Counted from the stretch's first letter, positions 17,647 through 26,376 are shown. The stretch: DNA of 64,000 nucleotides from Rubrobacter xylanophilus DSM 9941 (GCF_000014185.1 NC_008148.1:1716001-1780000); one strand, 5' to 3'. Translations and numbers: made by a program. Notes: a model not told the origin generated them from the letters alone.

Positions 17647-18809
17647 GGGGAGGCCCCCTCGGAGAGGAGGGAGCGGGCGATGATCTGGCGGTTTATCTCG
17701 GAGGTGCCCTCGCCGATCTCGTTGATCTTCACCTGCCGCCAGTAGCGGGCCACGGCGTTCGTCTCCATAAAGCCCTCGCCGCCCCAGATCTGGACCGCCT
17801 GGTCGGCGGCCCGCTTGGCCGTCTCCGAGGCGAAGACCTTGGCCATGCTCGCCTCACGGGAGAAGGGGCGGCCCATGTCCTTGAGCCAGGCGGCCTTGAG
17901 CACCATGTTGCGCGCCAGCTCTATCTCCATCGCCATGTCCGCCAGCTTGAACTGTATAGCCTGGAACTCCCCTATGGCGCGCCCGAACTGCCGGCGCTCC
18001 TTCGCGCGCCGGAGCGCCTCGTCCAGGCACGCCTGGGCGAGCCCGACCGAGAGGGCCCCCACGGCGACCCGCCCGCCGTCGAGCGTGGCGAGGAACTGGC
18101 GGAACCCCCTGCCCCGCTCGCCCAGCGTGTTCTCCGCGGGCACCCGGCAGTCCTCGAAGTACAGCGGGCGCTGGTCCGAGGCCCGCCAGCCGGTCTTCTC
18201 GTAGCCGGGGCCCCTCGTGTATCCCGGGGTATCCTGCGGGACGATGATCGCGGTGAGCTCCGGGCGGCCGTCCTCGCGCTCCCCGGTGCGGGCGATGATC
18301 GTCACGCCCGCCGTGATGTCCGTGCCGGAGTTCGTGATCCACTTCTTCGAGCCGTTTATCACCCAGCGGCCGTCCTCGAGCCGGGCGGTGGTCCGGGTCC
18401 CGGCGGCGTCCGTGCCCGCCTCCTCCTCCGTCAGCCCGAAGGCCCAGAGCCGCCTGCCGCCCCGGATCACCTCGCCCAGATACCGCTCCTTCTGCTCCTC
18501 CGTCCCGTAGGCCACGAACGGGGCGCAGCCCAGAGAGACGTGGGCCTCCATCGTGATCCCGACCGAGGTGTCGGCGCGCGAGACCTCCTCCAGCGCCATG
18601 CAGTAGCCGACGAAGTCCCCCCCGCTCCCCCCGTACTCCTTGGGGACGGTGAGCCCCATGAGCCCGAGGTCCGCCATCCTGGCGACGATGTCGTACGGGA
18701 AGCGCTGCTCCCTGTCCAGCCGCGCCGCCTGGGGCGCCACCTCCTCCCGGGCAAACTCGCGCGCCAGATCCCGCCAGCGCAGCTGCTCGGCCGTAAAGTC
18801 CAGGTTCAT
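17643..18809 (-). CDS. Acyl-CoA dehydrogenase
   Basis: 388-residue FAD-dependent acyl-CoA dehydrogenase. Signatures: WAFGLTEEEAGTDAAGTRTTA (FAD/substrate region), WINGSKKWITNSG-like block, QFGRAIGEFQAIQFKLADM, and QIWGGEGFMETNAVARYWRQVKINEIGEGTSEINRQIIAR at the C-terminus, where the catalytic Glu is expected in EIGEGTSE. It oxidises a short or branched acyl-CoA to the enoyl-CoA, passing electrons to ETF. Its closeness to the MCC-type carboxylase makes an isovaleryl-CoA dehydrogenase role attractive, but the sequence alone does not fix chain specificity. The start ATG 18809 has AGGAGGG just upstream. Confidence 0.88.
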   Translation of the reverse strand: MNLDFTAEQLRWRDLAREFAREEVAPQAARLDREQRFPYDIVARMADLGLMGLTVPKEYGGSGGDFVGYCMALEEVSRADTSVGITMEAHVSLGCAPFVAYGTEEQKERYLGEVIRGGRRLWAFGLTEEEAGTDAAGTRTTARLEDGRWVINGSKKWITNSGTDITAGVTIIARTGEREDGRPELTAIIVPQDTPGYTRGPGYEKTGWRASDQRPLYFEDCRVPAENTLGERGRGFRQFLATLDGGRVAVGALSVGLAQACLDEALRRAKERRQFGRAIGEFQAIQFKLADMAMEIELARNMVLKAAWLKDMGRPFSREASMAKVFASETAKRAADQAVQIWGGEGFMETNAVARYWRQVKINEIGEGTSEINRQIIARSLLSEGASP

Positions 18810-18872
18810 GCAACCCTCCTTGCCCGCACAACCCCCGTAACAGCAGGCATCATAGCAGGAAGACGCCGGGCC

Positions 18873-19670
18873 TCACTCCTCCGGCGCCTTCTCCACCGTA
18901 TGCTCGAGAAAGCGCGAGTTCGGGATCAGGTAGACCCTCCCGCTCGCGGGGTCGCGCAGGGTCGTCATCGCGTAGCCTATCCGCTCCACCCGGCCCGAGA
19001 CGCCCCCCACGCTTATCTCGTCGCCCTCCGCGATGCCTTCCGTGATGTAGCGCTTGGCGGCGACGTTCTCCGAGATGCGCCTGAGGCCCAGCCCCAGCGC
19101 CAGGGAGGCCGTCAGCACCACCCCGCCGAGCGCCACCACCGTAACCACGATCAGGATGGTGGCCTCTATACCCAGCACGCCCGCGGCGAGCACCGCGGCC
19201 ACGAAGATCACCGCGAAGCGCACGGCGGAGGCTATCCCGCCGGTCCGCCTCACCCCCGCCTCGGAGAGCGCCCGCCGGGTGAGCTGGCCGAGCACGCCGG
19301 CGGCCGAGGTGCCGAGCACGAGGATCAGGACGGCCACCAGCACCCTCGGGGCGTACAGGACGACCTGGTTGAGGGTGCCGGCGAGGAAGGTCAGCCCGAG
19401 CGGGCCCAGCGCCGCGAGCACCGAGAAGAGCAGGATGGCGTAGAAGACCACCGTCCCGGCGAACTGGGAGGGGCTGCTCCTTATGCCGCCCTGGCGCATC
19501 AAGGCGGTGAGCCCGATCCTGTCGCAGGCGCTGTCGAAGCGCAGCCGCCGCAGCAGGAAGGTGGTCGCCGGGCGGGCGAGCCGCCCCAGCACGAACCCCA
19601 CGACCACGATGAGCAGCGCCCCGAGCGCCCGGGGCACGTACTCGAGAAGGTCGGACAACAGCTGCTCCAA
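18873..19670 (-). CDS. Small-conductance mechanosensitive channel (MscS family)
   Basis: 265-residue membrane protein. Two or more hydrophobic segments (ALGALLIVVVGFVLGRLA, VVFYAILLFSVLAALGPLGL, VVLYAPRVLVAVLILVLGTSAAGV, and ILIVVTVVALGGVVLTASLALG as the pore helix) lead into an MscS beta-domain (ISVGGVSGRVERIGYAMTTLRDPASGRVYLIPNSRFLEHTVEK). It would open under membrane tension and release osmolytes. The start is TTG 19670, with GAGGAGGG upstream. It follows the anti-sigma gene by 12 bases, so it may share the sigma-factor transcript and be part of an envelope or osmotic stress response (inference). Confidence 0.82.
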   Translation of the reverse strand: MEQLLSDLLEYVPRALGALLIVVVGFVLGRLARPATTFLLRRLRFDSACDRIGLTALMRQGGIRSSPSQFAGTVVFYAILLFSVLAALGPLGLTFLAGTLNQVVLYAPRVLVAVLILVLGTSAAGVLGQLTRRALSEAGVRRTGGIASAVRFAVIFVAAVLAAGVLGIEATILIVVTVVALGGVVLTASLALGLGLRRISENVAAKRYITEGIAEGDEISVGGVSGRVERIGYAMTTLRDPASGRVYLIPNSRFLEHTVEKAPEE

Positions 19671-19682
19671 CGATCCCTCCTC

Positions 19683-19994
19683 TCAGGCTAGACCCAGGTA
19701 GTAGACGAGGGCCCTCCCGTAGGCCCCGAGTATGTCGCCGGCGAGGTTGGCCGCCGCCCCCAGGTAGGCGGCGATCGCCACCCGCCGCGCCACCTGCCCC
19801 TGCAGCCCCTCCGGCGCGGAGATCTCCTGCTCGGCGGCGGCCGCGAGCAGCACGAAGAGCCGCTCGTAGCGCGCCAGCTCCTCCCGCAGCCGCGGCGAGC
19901 CCTCGAGGGCGGCCTCCACCCTCCGGGCCTCCTCCCCGGAGAGCTCGCCCGCAGCGTAGGCGGGAAGCAGCTCCTCTATGGCGCGGGGGTCCAT
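19683..19994 (-). CDS. Putative anti-sigma factor without zinc motif
   Basis: 103 residues starting MDPRAIEELLPAYAAGELSGEEARRVEAAL, the typical N-terminus of zf-HC2/anti-sigma domains, followed by helical sequence and a weakly hydrophobic C-terminal segment (RVAIAAYLGAAANLAGDILG, ALVYYLGLA). The His-x3-Cys-x2-Cys zinc motif of the family is absent: there are no cysteines. Its ATG overlaps the sigma-factor stop (TGATG at 19996-19992), the arrangement expected for a sigma/anti-sigma pair. I infer that it sequesters the upstream ECF factor. The longer ORF reaching 20354 is a shadow. Confidence 0.6.
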   Translation of the reverse strand: MDPRAIEELLPAYAAGELSGEEARRVEAALEGSPRLREELARYERLFVLLAAAAEQEISAPEGLQGQVARRVAIAAYLGAAANLAGDILGAYGRALVYYLGLA

Positions 19995-20494
19995 CACGTC
20001 ACCAGGTCCTTCAGCCGCTGGCGGCCCCGGTAGGCCCAGCTCCGCGCCGTAGCCTCCGGCACCCCCAGCACCTCGGCCACCTCGGCGTGGCTCATGCCCT
20101 CCAGATCCCTCAGCACCACCGCCGCCCGGTGGTTGGGCTGCAGCAGCCGCAGCGCCCGGTGCACCCGCTCCGCCGCCTCCTTGCGCAACAGGTCGTCCTC
20201 CGGCCCGGAGGGATCCGCCGGGGGCTCCCGCAGCTCGGGGGGCAGCGGGCGGGCGCGGGCCTTCCGCTCGTTGAGGCTCACGTTGATCGCCAGCCGCAGC
20301 ATCCAGGTCTTGAAGGAGCTCCGCCCCTCGAAGCTCCCCAGCTTCGTAAAGCACCGCACGAACGCCTCCTGCACGGCGTCCCGGGCGTCCTCCGGGTCGC
20401 CCAGCACCCGGTAACAGACCCGGTACACCGCCGTCTGGTGGCGCCGCACCAGCTCGGAGAAGGCCTTGCGGTCGCCGCTGCGGGCGCGCGCCAC
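19994..20494 (-). CDS. ECF-type RNA polymerase sigma factor
   Basis: 166 residues with region 2 (FSELVRRHQTAVYRVCYRVLGDPEDARDAVQEAFVRCF, FKTWMLRLAINVSLNERKAR) and region 4 (RALRLLQPNHRAAVVLRDLEGMSHAEVAEVLGVPEATARSWAYRGRQRLKDLV). It would direct RNA polymerase to a small stress or envelope regulon. The GTG at 20494 begins at VARARSGD. Homologues usually have about ten more residues, and the in-frame upstream codons (ATA GCG GAA CTG AAC GAC GAC GCT CTG) look coding but offer no ATG, GTG or TTG, so the true start is uncertain. It is coupled to the anti-sigma gene by TGATG. Confidence 0.87.
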   Translation of the reverse strand: MARARSGDRKAFSELVRRHQTAVYRVCYRVLGDPEDARDAVQEAFVRCFTKLGSFEGRSSFKTWMLRLAINVSLNERKARARPLPPELREPPADPSGPEDDLLRKEAAERVHRALRLLQPNHRAAVVLRDLEGMSHAEVAEVLGVPEATARSWAYRGRQRLKDLVT

Positions 20495-20609
20495 CAGAGC
20501 GTCGTCGTTCAGTTCCGCTATCTTAGACAGCCTGCGTCCCGGTATCGTTGCTGGACCGCCACCCTCTCAGGCCGCCAAGTATACCGGCAAAACGCCCCCG
20601 GACGCCCGG

Positions 20610-20638
20610 TTGACAGAGCCTCCCAGCCCAAAGATACT
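20610..20638 (+). promoter_or_regulatory. Sigma-70-type promoter of the acetyl-CoA-synthetase-like gene
   Basis: Perfect TTGACA (20610-20615), 17 bases, GATACT (20633-20638; 4 of 6). It lies 66 bases before the ATG at 20704 in the divergent gap between the sigma gene and the synthetase. Confidence 0.6.
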
Positions 20639-20703
20639 TCCCCGTGAGGAGAAGGCGCGAGCGTGGCCCGCGCCCGCGGGCCGCAGGGGAAAGGGTGATC
20701 AGC

Positions 20704-22665
20704 ATGGTCCAGGGAGACGGAGCCCACGAGATCCCCGGCATAGCAGAAGCCAGGCTCTACCCGCCGAACGACTTTCTGCGCGGCCAGCTGCCCTTCGCCG
20801 ACCGGGCCGAGGCCGCGGCCTTCCTGGAGGAGGCCAGCAGCGACCCCGACGGCTACTGGGCCGCCATCGCCTCCGAGCTGGACTGGTTCACCGTCTGGGA
20901 CACCGTCCGCCAGGGGGAGCTGCCGGACTTCCGCTACTTCGTCGGCGGCACCTCCAACGTCAGCCACAACTGCCTCGACCGGCACCTGGGGCTCGGCAGG
21001 CGCAACAAGGCGGCCCTGCTCTGGGAGTCGGAGGACGGCCGGCGCGAGGTGTGGACCTACCAGCAGCTCGCCGACGAGGTTAACCGCTTCGCCAACGTCC
21101 TCAGGGAGCTGGGGGTGGGACGGGGCGACGTCGTCGCCATCTACATGGGGAACATCCCGGAGGTCTTCGTAAGCGTCCACGCCTGCTACCGGATAGGTGC
21201 CCTCTACAGCATCATCTTCGCCGGCTTCTCCACCGACGCCGTGCGCCAGCGGCTCGAGGACGCCCGGCCGAAGGTCGTGGTCGTCGCCGACGCCACCTCC
21301 CGGCGCGGGCGCGAGGTGCCGCTCAAGCGGACGCTGGACCAGGCGCTCGCGGGCATCGACTCGGTAGAGACCGTGGTCGTGGTGCCCCGCGCCGGGGCGG
21401 AGACGGAGCTGCGGGAGGGCCGGGACAGGCTCTACGGGGACCTCGTCTCCCGCGCCGGCGCGTGGTGCCCGCCGGAGCCGATGGAGGCCAACGAGCCCGG
21501 GTTCATCATCTACACCAGCGGCACCGAGTCCAGGCCCAAGGGCCTGGTCCACGCGGGCCTCGGCTTCCTCGTGGGGACCTACGCCGACGTCAAGTGGTCC
21601 ATGAACCCGCAGGACGACGACGTCTACTGGTGCACGGCGGATGTGGGCTGGCTCACCTTCCCCATCTGGTCGCTCGTCGGCGGGCTGGCGCACGGGACGA
21701 CGATGGTCGTCTACGAGGGCGCCCTCAACCACCCCGACCCGGGGCGCTTCTACGAGATACTCGAGCGCTACCGGGTGAACAAGGTCTTCACCGCCCCCAC
21801 GGCGCTCCGGATGCTGCGCGGGGCCGGGGAGCGGTGGCTCGAGGGCCGCGACCTCTCCGCCCTCAAGCTGGTCTCGCTCGTCGGCGAGCCCATAGACCCA
21901 GAGACCTGGCACTGGGTGCGTGAGGTCGTCGGGCGCGGGGAGGCGTTCGTGAACAACACCTACGGACAGACAGAGACCGCCACCGGCTGGACCTCGGCCA
22001 TCGTCGGCCTGACCGGGGCGAAGCCGGGCTCCTGCGGCATCCCGCTGCCCGGCTACGTCTCCGAGGTGGTGGACGAGGGGGGCAGGCCCGTGCCCCCCGG
22101 CACGCCGGGCTACCTCACCATCACCGAGCCCTTCCCCTGCCTGGCCCGGACGGTCTGGGGCGACCACCAGCGCTACCTCTCCACGTACTTCGAGCGCTTC
22201 CCGGGCCGGTACTTCTCGGCCGACGCCTGCGTGGTGGACCGCGACGGCCACTACTGGGTGACGGGGCGTGTGGACGACGTCATCAACGTGGCGGGCCACC
22301 GCCTGGGGACGATGGAGATGGAGTCGGCGCTGCTGAACCACCCGGACGTGGCCGAGGCGGCGGTCATCGGGGTGCCGGATGCGACGAAGGGGACGGTGCC
22401 GGTGGCGTTCGCCCTGCTGCGCGCCGGGGCGGAACCGCGCCCCGGGCTGCGCGAGGAGCTGGAGCAGCGGATCGTCGAGCGGGTAGGGTCCATCGCCCGC
22501 CCGGCGGCGGTCCACATCGTCAGCGCGCTCCCGAAGACGCGCAGCGGGAAGATCATGCGCCGCCTGCTGCGCGAGCTGGTGACGGAGGGCAGGGTGCGCG
22601 GGGACACCACCGCGCTGGAGGACCCCGAGTCGGTGAGCGTGCTGGAGAAGGAGCTCCCCCGCTAG
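20704..22665 (+). CDS. Acetyl-/propionyl-CoA synthetase-like AMP-forming ligase
   Basis: About 653 residues, the size of Acs. The N-terminal ACS domain (DPDGYWAAIASELDWFTVWDTV, FRYFVGGTSNVSHNCLDRHL) precedes the AMP-binding core with FIIYTSGTESRPKGLVHA, CTADVGWLTFPIWSLVGGL, NTYGQTETATGW and the C-terminal KTRSGKIMRRLLRE, whose lysine is the catalytic, acetylation-regulated residue in Acs. The substrate is a short carboxylate. The active-site region differs from classical Acs (YTSGTESRPKG against YTSGSTGKPKG), so propionate or another small acid is possible. The start ATG 20704 is preceded by AAGGG; the ORF opens 60 bases earlier without conserved sequence. Confidence 0.86.
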   Translation: MVQGDGAHEIPGIAEARLYPPNDFLRGQLPFADRAEAAAFLEEASSDPDGYWAAIASELDWFTVWDTVRQGELPDFRYFVGGTSNVSHNCLDRHLGLGRRNKAALLWESEDGRREVWTYQQLADEVNRFANVLRELGVGRGDVVAIYMGNIPEVFVSVHACYRIGALYSIIFAGFSTDAVRQRLEDARPKVVVVADATSRRGREVPLKRTLDQALAGIDSVETVVVVPRAGAETELREGRDRLYGDLVSRAGAWCPPEPMEANEPGFIIYTSGTESRPKGLVHAGLGFLVGTYADVKWSMNPQDDDVYWCTADVGWLTFPIWSLVGGLAHGTTMVVYEGALNHPDPGRFYEILERYRVNKVFTAPTALRMLRGAGERWLEGRDLSALKLVSLVGEPIDPETWHWVREVVGRGEAFVNNTYGQTETATGWTSAIVGLTGAKPGSCGIPLPGYVSEVVDEGGRPVPPGTPGYLTITEPFPCLARTVWGDHQRYLSTYFERFPGRYFSADACVVDRDGHYWVTGRVDDVINVAGHRLGTMEMESALLNHPDVAEAAVIGVPDATKGTVPVAFALLRAGAEPRPGLREELEQRIVERVGSIARPAAVHIVSALPKTRSGKIMRRLLRELVTEGRVRGDTTALEDPESVSVLEKELPR

Positions 22666-22736
22666 GGGCGCCGCTCCCCGGAGCCGGATAGCCCGCGCCA
22701 CGGCCCCGCCCGGCGCGGTGTAGACTTCTGGGCTTG

Positions 22737-24467
22737 ATGGGCGCCAGAGAGCGGGCGAGCTTCCGGAAGCGAAGGATCCGGCGCAGGAGGGCCCGGGCCC
22801 TCCTGGCGCTGTTCGTGGCGGCAACCGCCGCGGCGCTGGCCTGGCGGGGCCTCCCCGCGCTGGAGGGGCCGGCCGGCCCCGGCGAGGGACAGGCCCCCGT
22901 GCCGCAGCGGGTCGGGGCGGCCCGGGAACCCTCGGCCTCGCCGCTCGGGGCCCCGGACCCGCCGGAGCTCACCCTCGCGGGCCACGCCTACGAGGCCGTC
23001 GCGGGGGAGCTGCCCGGGGTACGCCCCAGGGACGTGGGCGGGGTGCACCAGAGCGTGCTGGACCCCTCCTGGGCCTCGGCGCGCATCGAGCCCCCCGGCC
23101 TGAAGGGCGGACGCTACTACGCCGTCTTCCTGCGCCGGGAGGGAGGTTCCTGGCGCGCCGAGCGCTCCGTCCTCATCGAGGACCAGGCCCACCCCAAAGA
23201 CGTGAAGACGCTGCTCGGCGGGGTCCCGGAGGACCTGGTCTCCCCCCTCTTCCCGCGGGAGAGGCCGGCCCGGGCGGGCTCCCCCGCCGCCCGCGCCGTG
23301 CAGGAGGTGGAGCGCGCCACCGGCCGCGAGGGGTGGGAGGCCGGGGAGGTGAAGAGCAGCGGCCCCTACCACCGGGTCCGGGTCCAGAAGGAGGGGGGCG
23401 GAGAAGAAGCCTGGACGTACGTCTACCTGCGGGGGGAACAGCTCGCCGCCGCCGGGCGAGAGATCACCTCCGCCGAGCTCCCCGGCTTCCCGCGCGGGCT
23501 GGTGGAGGAGGGCGGGATGGCCTCCCCCGAGCCCTCCCGCATCCCGCCTCCGGACCCCGTCGCCCAAGACCTCCCGGAGGGGGAGTACAGGGAGAGGGTC
23601 GAGCGCGCCCTCGAGGAGGCGGCCGGGGTCGTGCGCGAGCACCCCGGCGTCGCCGGGTTCTACGTCCGGGACCTCAAGAGCGGCGCCGGGTACGGCGTCC
23701 GGCCCGACCAGGTCTTCTTCTCGGCCTCCACCATCAAGGTGCCCGTCATGATCGCCGTCTACCGCAGGATAGACCAGGGAAGGCTCCACTACTCCGACAG
23801 GATCGTCACCACCGAGGAGGACTGGGCCGCCGGGGCCGGGTGGCTCCGCTGGCAGACCCCCGGGGCAAGGAGCACCGTCGAGGACGCCCTGTGGCTCATG
23901 ATCGCCCAGTCCGACAACGTGGCCACCAACGCCCTCGTGCGGCTGGTCGGCGGCCCCGGCTACGTCAACGAGGTCGCCAGGTCCCTCGGCGCCGAAGACA
24001 CCGCGCTCCACTGGAAGCTCAGCAGCGAGCGCGCCGCCGTCCCCAGCCTGGACAACCGCACCACCCCGAGGGACATGGCGCTGCTGCTAGCCAAGATACG
24101 CTCCGGGGAGGCCGCGAGCCGCTACGCCTGCCGCGAGATGCTGGGCCTGCTCGAGCAGAACAACCTGGAGTGGTGGATAGAGGGCGGCGTCCCCCCGGGC
24201 GTGAAGGTGGCGAACAAGGGCGGCTGGCTGGACTCCACCTACAACGACGCGGGCATCGTGGAGTACGAGGAGCGGCCCTACGTGCTCGCCGTCTTCACCG
24301 AGTACGGGCCGGGGCTCGGCGAGGGCGGGAGGTACCTGCAGAGGATCTCGCGGGCCGTCTGGCTCGCGCAGAGCGGGAAGACCCTCGAGGAGTACGGCAG
24401 GGAGCAGGAAAAGGGCGAGACGACCGCTAGCGGGCGGCCGTCGAGCTCCGGGGCACCATCACCCTGA
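22737..24467 (+). CDS. Membrane-anchored serine beta-lactamase/PBP-like hydrolase
   Basis: About 576 residues. A very basic N-terminus (RKRRIRRRRARA) and one hydrophobic segment (LLALFVAATAAALAW) give a type II membrane anchor. An unrecognised domain of roughly 250 residues follows, then a class-A beta-lactamase-like domain from about residue 290. Counting from the preceding TTG codon, the motifs are Ser332-Thr-Ile-Lys335, Ser393-Asp-Asn395 and Lys495-Gly-Gly. The omega-loop Glu (ExxLN, Glu166 in class A) is not visible: the region reads SSERAAVPSLDNRTTPRDMA. That argues for a peptidoglycan-acting or inert hydrolase over a true beta-lactamase. Its last 41 bases overlap the convergent lipid-kinase gene. 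Confidence 0.78.
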   Translation: MGARERASFRKRRIRRRRARALLALFVAATAAALAWRGLPALEGPAGPGEGQAPVPQRVGAAREPSASPLGAPDPPELTLAGHAYEAVAGELPGVRPRDVGGVHQSVLDPSWASARIEPPGLKGGRYYAVFLRREGGSWRAERSVLIEDQAHPKDVKTLLGGVPEDLVSPLFPRERPARAGSPAARAVQEVERATGREGWEAGEVKSSGPYHRVRVQKEGGGEEAWTYVYLRGEQLAAAGREITSAELPGFPRGLVEEGGMASPEPSRIPPPDPVAQDLPEGEYRERVERALEEAAGVVREHPGVAGFYVRDLKSGAGYGVRPDQVFFSASTIKVPVMIAVYRRIDQGRLHYSDRIVTTEEDWAAGAGWLRWQTPGARSTVEDALWLMIAQSDNVATNALVRLVGGPGYVNEVARSLGAEDTALHWKLSSERAAVPSLDNRTTPRDMALLLAKIRSGEAASRYACREMLGLLEQNNLEWWIEGGVPPGVKVANKGGWLDSTYNDAGIVEYEERPYVLAVFTEYGPGLGEGGRYLQRISRAVWLAQSGKTLEEYGREQEKGETTASGRPSSSGAPSP

Positions 24468-25356
24468 GGGCATCAGGAACCACCCGGAACTCCTGCGGCG
24501 TGCGGGCCACCACCTCCCCGTCGATGTTCACCGGGAGCTCCGGCTCCGTCCGCACGCACACCCGGCGGGTCCGGTACTGGCAGACGTTCTCCTGGTTTAT
24601 GAAGTCGCCGCTCCGCAGGTAGCGGAGCACCCCGAGCAGGTCCCGGTGCCGCCCCAGCCGTATGGCGTAGACGTCGAGCCGCTTGTCGTCCATCCCCGCC
24701 TCCGGGGAGACGGCGAGCCCCCCGCCGTAGAAGCGGCCGTTGCCCACCGCGACCTGCAGCAGCCTCTCCAGCTCCACCGGTTCGTGGTCCCCCTCCGGGA
24801 AGGTCAGCCGGGCGGAGAAGGGCTCGTGCCGGAAAAAGGCCTTTACGGCGGCGAGAGGGTAGGCCAGGGTGCCGAAGCGCTTTTTGAGCCGAGGGGAGAG
24901 CGCCCGGGTGACCTCGGCCCCGATCCCGACGGTCGCGACGTTGACGAAGTAGTTGTCCCCGGCCAGCCCGAGGTCCACGTCGACGACCTTGCCGCAGGCT
25001 ATCGTACGGCAGGCCTCCTCGAGGTCCACCGGGATCTCCAGCGTGCGGGCGAAGTCGTTCGCCGTCCCCAGAGGGATGAGCCCGAGCACCGTCTCCCCGC
25101 CGGCGAGAAAGTCCACGGCCGTGCTCACCGAACCGTCGCCGCCCCCGAGCACCAGCAGGTCGCAGCCCTCTCCCAGCACCTCCTCCACGACCTCCGGCAG
25201 CCGCTCCGGCTTGCGCAGGGCGTAGGTGTGCTCCACCGGCACCCCGAGCTCCCGCAGAAGCCTTACCGCCCGGGCGTAGGCCTCCTCCCCGCTGCGGGAG
25301 AGGGCGTTCACCACCACGGCCGCCTTCCGGATTTGGGCACCACCACCATCCGGCAT
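24427..25356 (-). CDS. Diacylglycerol/lipid kinase-like protein (YegS/DagK family)
   Basis: 309 residues. The kinase-catalytic domain shows LLVLGGGDGSVSTAVDFLAGGETVLGLIPLGTANDFARTLEIP, the GGGDG nucleotide loop and GTANDFAR signature of the family, followed by VDVDLGLAGDNYFVNVATVGIGAEVT and a beta-rich C-terminal domain (NIDGEVV). It phosphorylates a membrane lipid, probably diacylglycerol or a sphingoid-like lipid, at the inner face of the membrane. The ATG at 25356 is preferred over GTG 25365. Transcription is convergent with the serine hydrolase (41-base overlap) and divergent from the reductase at 25483, with a 126-base gap in which I see no clear operator. Confidence 0.85.
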   Translation of the reverse strand: MPDGGGAQIRKAAVVVNALSRSGEEAYARAVRLLRELGVPVEHTYALRKPERLPEVVEEVLGEGCDLLVLGGGDGSVSTAVDFLAGGETVLGLIPLGTANDFARTLEIPVDLEEACRTIACGKVVDVDLGLAGDNYFVNVATVGIGAEVTRALSPRLKKRFGTLAYPLAAVKAFFRHEPFSARLTFPEGDHEPVELERLLQVAVGNGRFYGGGLAVSPEAGMDDKRLDVYAIRLGRHRDLLGVLRYLRSGDFINQENVCQYRTRRVCVRTEPELPVNIDGEVVARTPQEFRVVPDALRVMVPRSSTAAR

Positions 25357-25482
25357 CGAGATCACGCTCCGTTCCAGTCCGCAGGGTCCGGGGAGCAGGT
25401 ACGCACGCGGGCGCCCCGGGTTTCCTACCCAAGCGAAGGGTATACCATGACCCCGGCCCCGAGAGAACGGAGGAAGGCAGGG

Positions 25483-26376
25483 ATGGCGGAGAAGGTAGGG
25501 TTCATAGGGCTTGGGATCATGGGACGGCCGATGGCCGAGAACCTCATAAGAGCAGGCTACAGCCTCACCGTCCACAACCGCACCCACCAGAAGGCCGAAG
25601 AGTTTGCGCAACAGACCGGGGCGCGCACCGCAAAGAGCCCCAAAGAGGTCGCCGGCCAGAGCGACATCATCATCACCATGCTCCCAGACTCCCCCGACGT
25701 AGAGAGCGTCGTCGCCGGGGAGGGCGGGGTGCTCGAGGGGATGAGGGAGGGCTCCCTTCTCATCGACATGTCCACCATCTCCCCGGCCGTGGCCAGGCAG
25801 CTTGCCGCAAAGGCCAGGGAGAGGGGCGCCTCGATGCTGGATGCCCCGGTCTCCGGGGGAGACGTCGGGGCGCGGGAAGGGACGCTCTCCATCATGGTGG
25901 GAGGCAGCGAGGAGGACTTCGGGAGGGCAAGGCCCCTCTTTGAGGTGATGGGCAAGACCGTAACCCATGTTGGCCCCAGCGGTGCGGGGCAAATCGTGAA
26001 GGCGGCAAACCAGATCGTGGTTGGACTCACCATAGAGGCTGTGTGCGAGGCTCTGGTGCTTGGCTTGAGGGGAGGGGTCGAGCCGCAGAAGATCTTTGAG
26101 GTTCTCTGTGGGGGGTTGGCGGCAAACAGGGTCATGGAGGTCAAGCGAGAGAAGTTCCTCTCCAGGGACTTCCGGCCGGGCGGCAAGGCGCGCTTTCACC
26201 GCAAGGATCTCGGGATAGCCCTAAATACCGGCCGGGAGTATGGCGTGGCGCTCCCGGCCGCGGCGCTCGTCGAGCAGCTCTTCGGGGCGCTCGAGGCCAA
26301 GGGGAGGGGCGACCTCGACCACTCCGCCCTCCTCCTGCTGGTGGAGGAGCTTTCGGGTCACCAAGGCCGGCAATGA
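25483..26376 (+). CDS. 3-hydroxyacid dehydrogenase (tartronate semialdehyde reductase / 3-hydroxyisobutyrate dehydrogenase family)
   Basis: 297 residues. The N-terminal Rossmann motif KVGFIGLGIMGRPMAENLIRAGY leads, followed by LIDMSTISP and DAPVSGGDVGAREGTLSIMVGG (substrate-binding signature), and GAGQIVKAANQIVVG with the catalytic Lys. Members reduce tartronate semialdehyde to D-glycerate or oxidise 3-hydroxyisobutyrate to methylmalonate semialdehyde. Either would connect with the nearby MmsA and the isomerase-like gene at 26408. The ATG at 25483 has GGAGGAAGG five bases upstream, which rules out the longer in-frame ORF. It converges with the inositol cluster, with only 31 bases between stop codons. 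Confidence 0.85.
   Translation: MAEKVGFIGLGIMGRPMAENLIRAGYSLTVHNRTHQKAEEFAQQTGARTAKSPKEVAGQSDIIITMLPDSPDVESVVAGEGGVLEGMREGSLLIDMSTISPAVARQLAAKARERGASMLDAPVSGGDVGAREGTLSIMVGGSEEDFGRARPLFEVMGKTVTHVGPSGAGQIVKAANQIVVGLTIEAVCEALVLGLRGGVEPQKIFEVLCGGLAANRVMEVKREKFLSRDFRPGGKARFHRKDLGIALNTGREYGVALPAAALVEQLFGALEAKGRGDLDHSALLLLVEELSGHQGRQ

Noticed and set aside
20518-24011. Minus-strand ORFs of 768 and 449 codons opposite the acetyl-CoA-synthetase-like and serine-hydrolase genes
   Set aside because: Antisense shadows caused by strong third-position GC bias; no recognisable motifs.
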